A stretch of 7,443 nucleotides of DNA, taken from assembly GCA_021805625.1 (NCBI GenBank), contig JAJZEU010000058.1, forward strand, positions 1 to 7,443. The letters run 5' to 3'. Position numbers and translations under genes: made by a program. A model generated the notes under the pieces. That model saw only the letters and a list, made by a program, of their open reading frames with translations, was not told the DNA's origin and made no database searches. The DNA comes from Microcaldota archaeon (GTDB taxonomy: Archaea > Micrarchaeota > Micrarchaeia > Micrarchaeales > CABMGC01). Shown one piece after another: positions 6,172-7,443 of this stretch (positions within the stretch are counted from its first letter, which is position 1; every line of letters starts with the position of its first letter).

Positions 6172-7443
6172 ATGGATATCCTTTCCCTGAAGGGTTCCTT
6201 GCCAAATGAAGCTATAGAGTCATTGATGCAGCGCGGGATGAAGGATTTGAATCCGCCGCAGGAGCTTGCGGTGAAGGCCGGCCTTCTGGAAGGAAAGAAT
6301 CTTGTTGTTGCGTCGCCAACAGCTAGCGGGAAGACCCTTATCGCCGAGCTTGCGATAATCAAAAGCATCATCGCAAGGAGGAAGAAAGCCATATATGTAG
6401 CTCCAATGAGGGCCCTCGTAAGCGAAAAATACGACGAATTCAAGGCTGCATACCCCTATCTCAAGATTGCAATGTCGATAGGCGACCTAGATTCCCTGGA
6501 TCCATGGCTCGCGAGCTACGACATCATCCTTGTTTCAACCGAAAAGCTAGACAGCCTGATAAGGCACGGCGCGAACTGGCTGCAGAGTTCAGGCTGCATA
6601 GTCTTCGACGAGATACACATGCTTGGAGATTCCAGCCGAGGTCCTACTCTTGAAATACTGATAACGAAGCTCAGGAGGATATGCATCGGCACGCAGATGC
6701 TGGCGTTAAGCGCTACGATTTCAAATGCTGACGAACTGGCGAAGTGGCTCGACGCGGGCCTTGTCACAAGCAGCTACAGGCCCATACATGTAGAGAAAGG
6801 GATAGTGCTCGATGGCCAGACCTTCTACATAGACCATGAAGAAGCGCTCGAAGGCAACAGCATGATACCCGAGATAAGAATCATGGAGGACGTGCTTTCT
6901 AGGGGCAAGCAGCTCCTTGCCTTCTACTCCACGAAGAGGAATGCCGAAGCCGGCGCAGAAAAACTGTCCAAAGTGGTAGCGGAATCGCTCAGTGCCAAGG
7001 AAAAGGCCTCCCTCAAAGAAGTTTCTGCAAATGTCCTCGCCGTGCTTAGCAGGCCCACGGCGCAGTGCGAAAAGCTAGCGAAGGCCATAGAGCACGGCGT
7101 TGCGTTCCACCACGGTGGTCTGGTCAACTCGCAGAGGCATGCGGTTGAAGAAGCTTTCAGAAAGGGCATCATAAAGGCCATATGCTCCACCACGACTCTC
7201 GGCCTCGGCGTGAATATGCCTGCACACACTGTGCTAGTCAGAGACACAAGCAGGTATGGGGAGGAGAATGGTGCAGAGAAGCTAGGAGTCAACGAGGTGA
7301 CGCAGCTCTTCGGAAGAGCGGGAAGGCCGAAATACGATACAAGCGGAAGGGCCCTGCTCATCGCAAGGGGCAAGCCAGAAGTAATGGACCTCTACAACAG
7401 GTACATCGGCGCAGGCCTGGAGCCCGTAACATCAAGCTCGGAA
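6172..7443 (+). CDS. Hel308/Ski2-like DExH DNA helicase, 3'-truncated
   Basis: This is a superfamily 2 ATP-dependent helicase of the Ski2/Hel308 type, in archaea linked to unwinding and repair at stalled forks. The 424 visible residues hold both RecA-like domains; the winged-helix, ratchet and C-terminal domains expected in a protein of about 700 residues lie past the right edge. In order: Q-motif Gln30, Walker A SPTASGKT at 48-55, motif Ia APMRALVSEKY at 77-87, motif II DEIH at 146-149, motif III SATISN at 180-185, motif IV LLAFYSTKR at 248-256, FHHGGL at 312-317, motif V near STTTLGLGVNMP at 339-350, and motif VI QLFGRAGRP at 378-386. The stretch from motif Ia through RPIHVEKG (203-210) reads closely like Hel308. 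Motif VI has QLFGRAGR instead of the usual QMAGRAGR of Hel308, so a related archaeal Ski2-type paralogue is possible. The ATG at 6172 is preceded in frame by a TGA at 6160, so no longer start is likely. No frameshift or stop is seen. Confidence 0.92.
   Translation, partial: MDILSLKGSLPNEAIESLMQRGMKDLNPPQELAVKAGLLEGKNLVVASPTASGKTLIAELAIIKSIIARRKKAIYVAPMRALVSEKYDEFKAAYPYLKIAMSIGDLDSLDPWLASYDIILVSTEKLDSLIRHGANWLQSSGCIVFDEIHMLGDSSRGPTLEILITKLRRICIGTQMLALSATISNADELAKWLDAGLVTSSYRPIHVEKGIVLDGQTFYIDHEEALEGNSMIPEIRIMEDVLSRGKQLLAFYSTKRNAEAGAEKLSKVVAESLSAKEKASLKEVSANVLAVLSRPTAQCEKLAKAIEHGVAFHHGGLVNSQRHAVEEAFRKGIIKAICSTTTLGLGVNMPAHTVLVRDTSRYGEENGAEKLGVNEVTQLFGRAGRPKYDTSGRALLIARGKPEVMDLYNRYIGAGLEPVTSSSE

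Noticed and set aside
6069..6443. Minus-strand frame with a hydrophobic N-terminal stretch, resembling a membrane protein
   Set aside because: It is antisense to helicase Walker A and motif Ia, and the hydrophobic look comes from the reverse of conserved helicase codons.
6924..7373. Minus-strand frame of 149 residues opposite the helicase
   Set aside because: It is antisense to helicase motifs IV to VI and shows no family features.
1..7443. CRISPR array, tRNA, rRNA or insertion sequence
   Set aside because: Coding sequence fills almost the whole window; no repeated spacer pattern, cloverleaf or transposase was seen.

Overview
The window looks archaeal. It holds most of a SUF iron-sulfur cluster assembly operon on the + strand (sufB-sufD-sufC-sufS), a small DUF488/YeaO-like gene on the - strand, and the first part of a Hel308/Ski2-like DNA helicase on the + strand. 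Archaeal signs are the helicase family, AT-rich TATA-like boxes at the expected distance from starts, short GGT/GGTG ribosome-binding cores, and strong use of ATA (Ile) and AGG/AGA (Arg). I cannot place the lineage. SufB inteins are known in acidophilic Thermoplasmatales such as Ferroplasma, but that is only a hint.

Layout: 1-2381 is sufB, cut at its 5' end by the window edge and interrupted in frame by a 359-residue intein (597-1673). Then come sufD (2392-3666), sufC (3679-4428) and sufS with a GTG start (4442-5683). The four genes are separated by only 10-13 bases and are very probably one transcript. One base after the sufS stop, the DUF488 gene (5685-6035, - strand) ends head-on. Positions 6036-6171 are a short divergent promoter region. 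The helicase starts at 6172 and runs off the right edge.

How the genes work together: SufS takes sulfur from cysteine as a persulfide. SufB, SufC and SufD form the ATP-driven scaffold that receives sulfur and iron and builds the cluster. SufB has to splice out its intein first, because the intein interrupts a strictly conserved core motif (EG|CTAP). Nascent cluster assembly therefore depends on protein splicing. The intein has all the main splicing residues and both LAGLIDADG motifs, so it looks able to splice and possibly to home. Its codon choice differs from the surrounding sufB, which fits a mobile origin.

The most notable points are the full-length SufB intein in an archaeal-looking operon, and a gene order (B-D-C-S) that matches the actinobacterial SUF operon, where SufB inteins are also known. 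I see no wholly unknown multi-gene system here.
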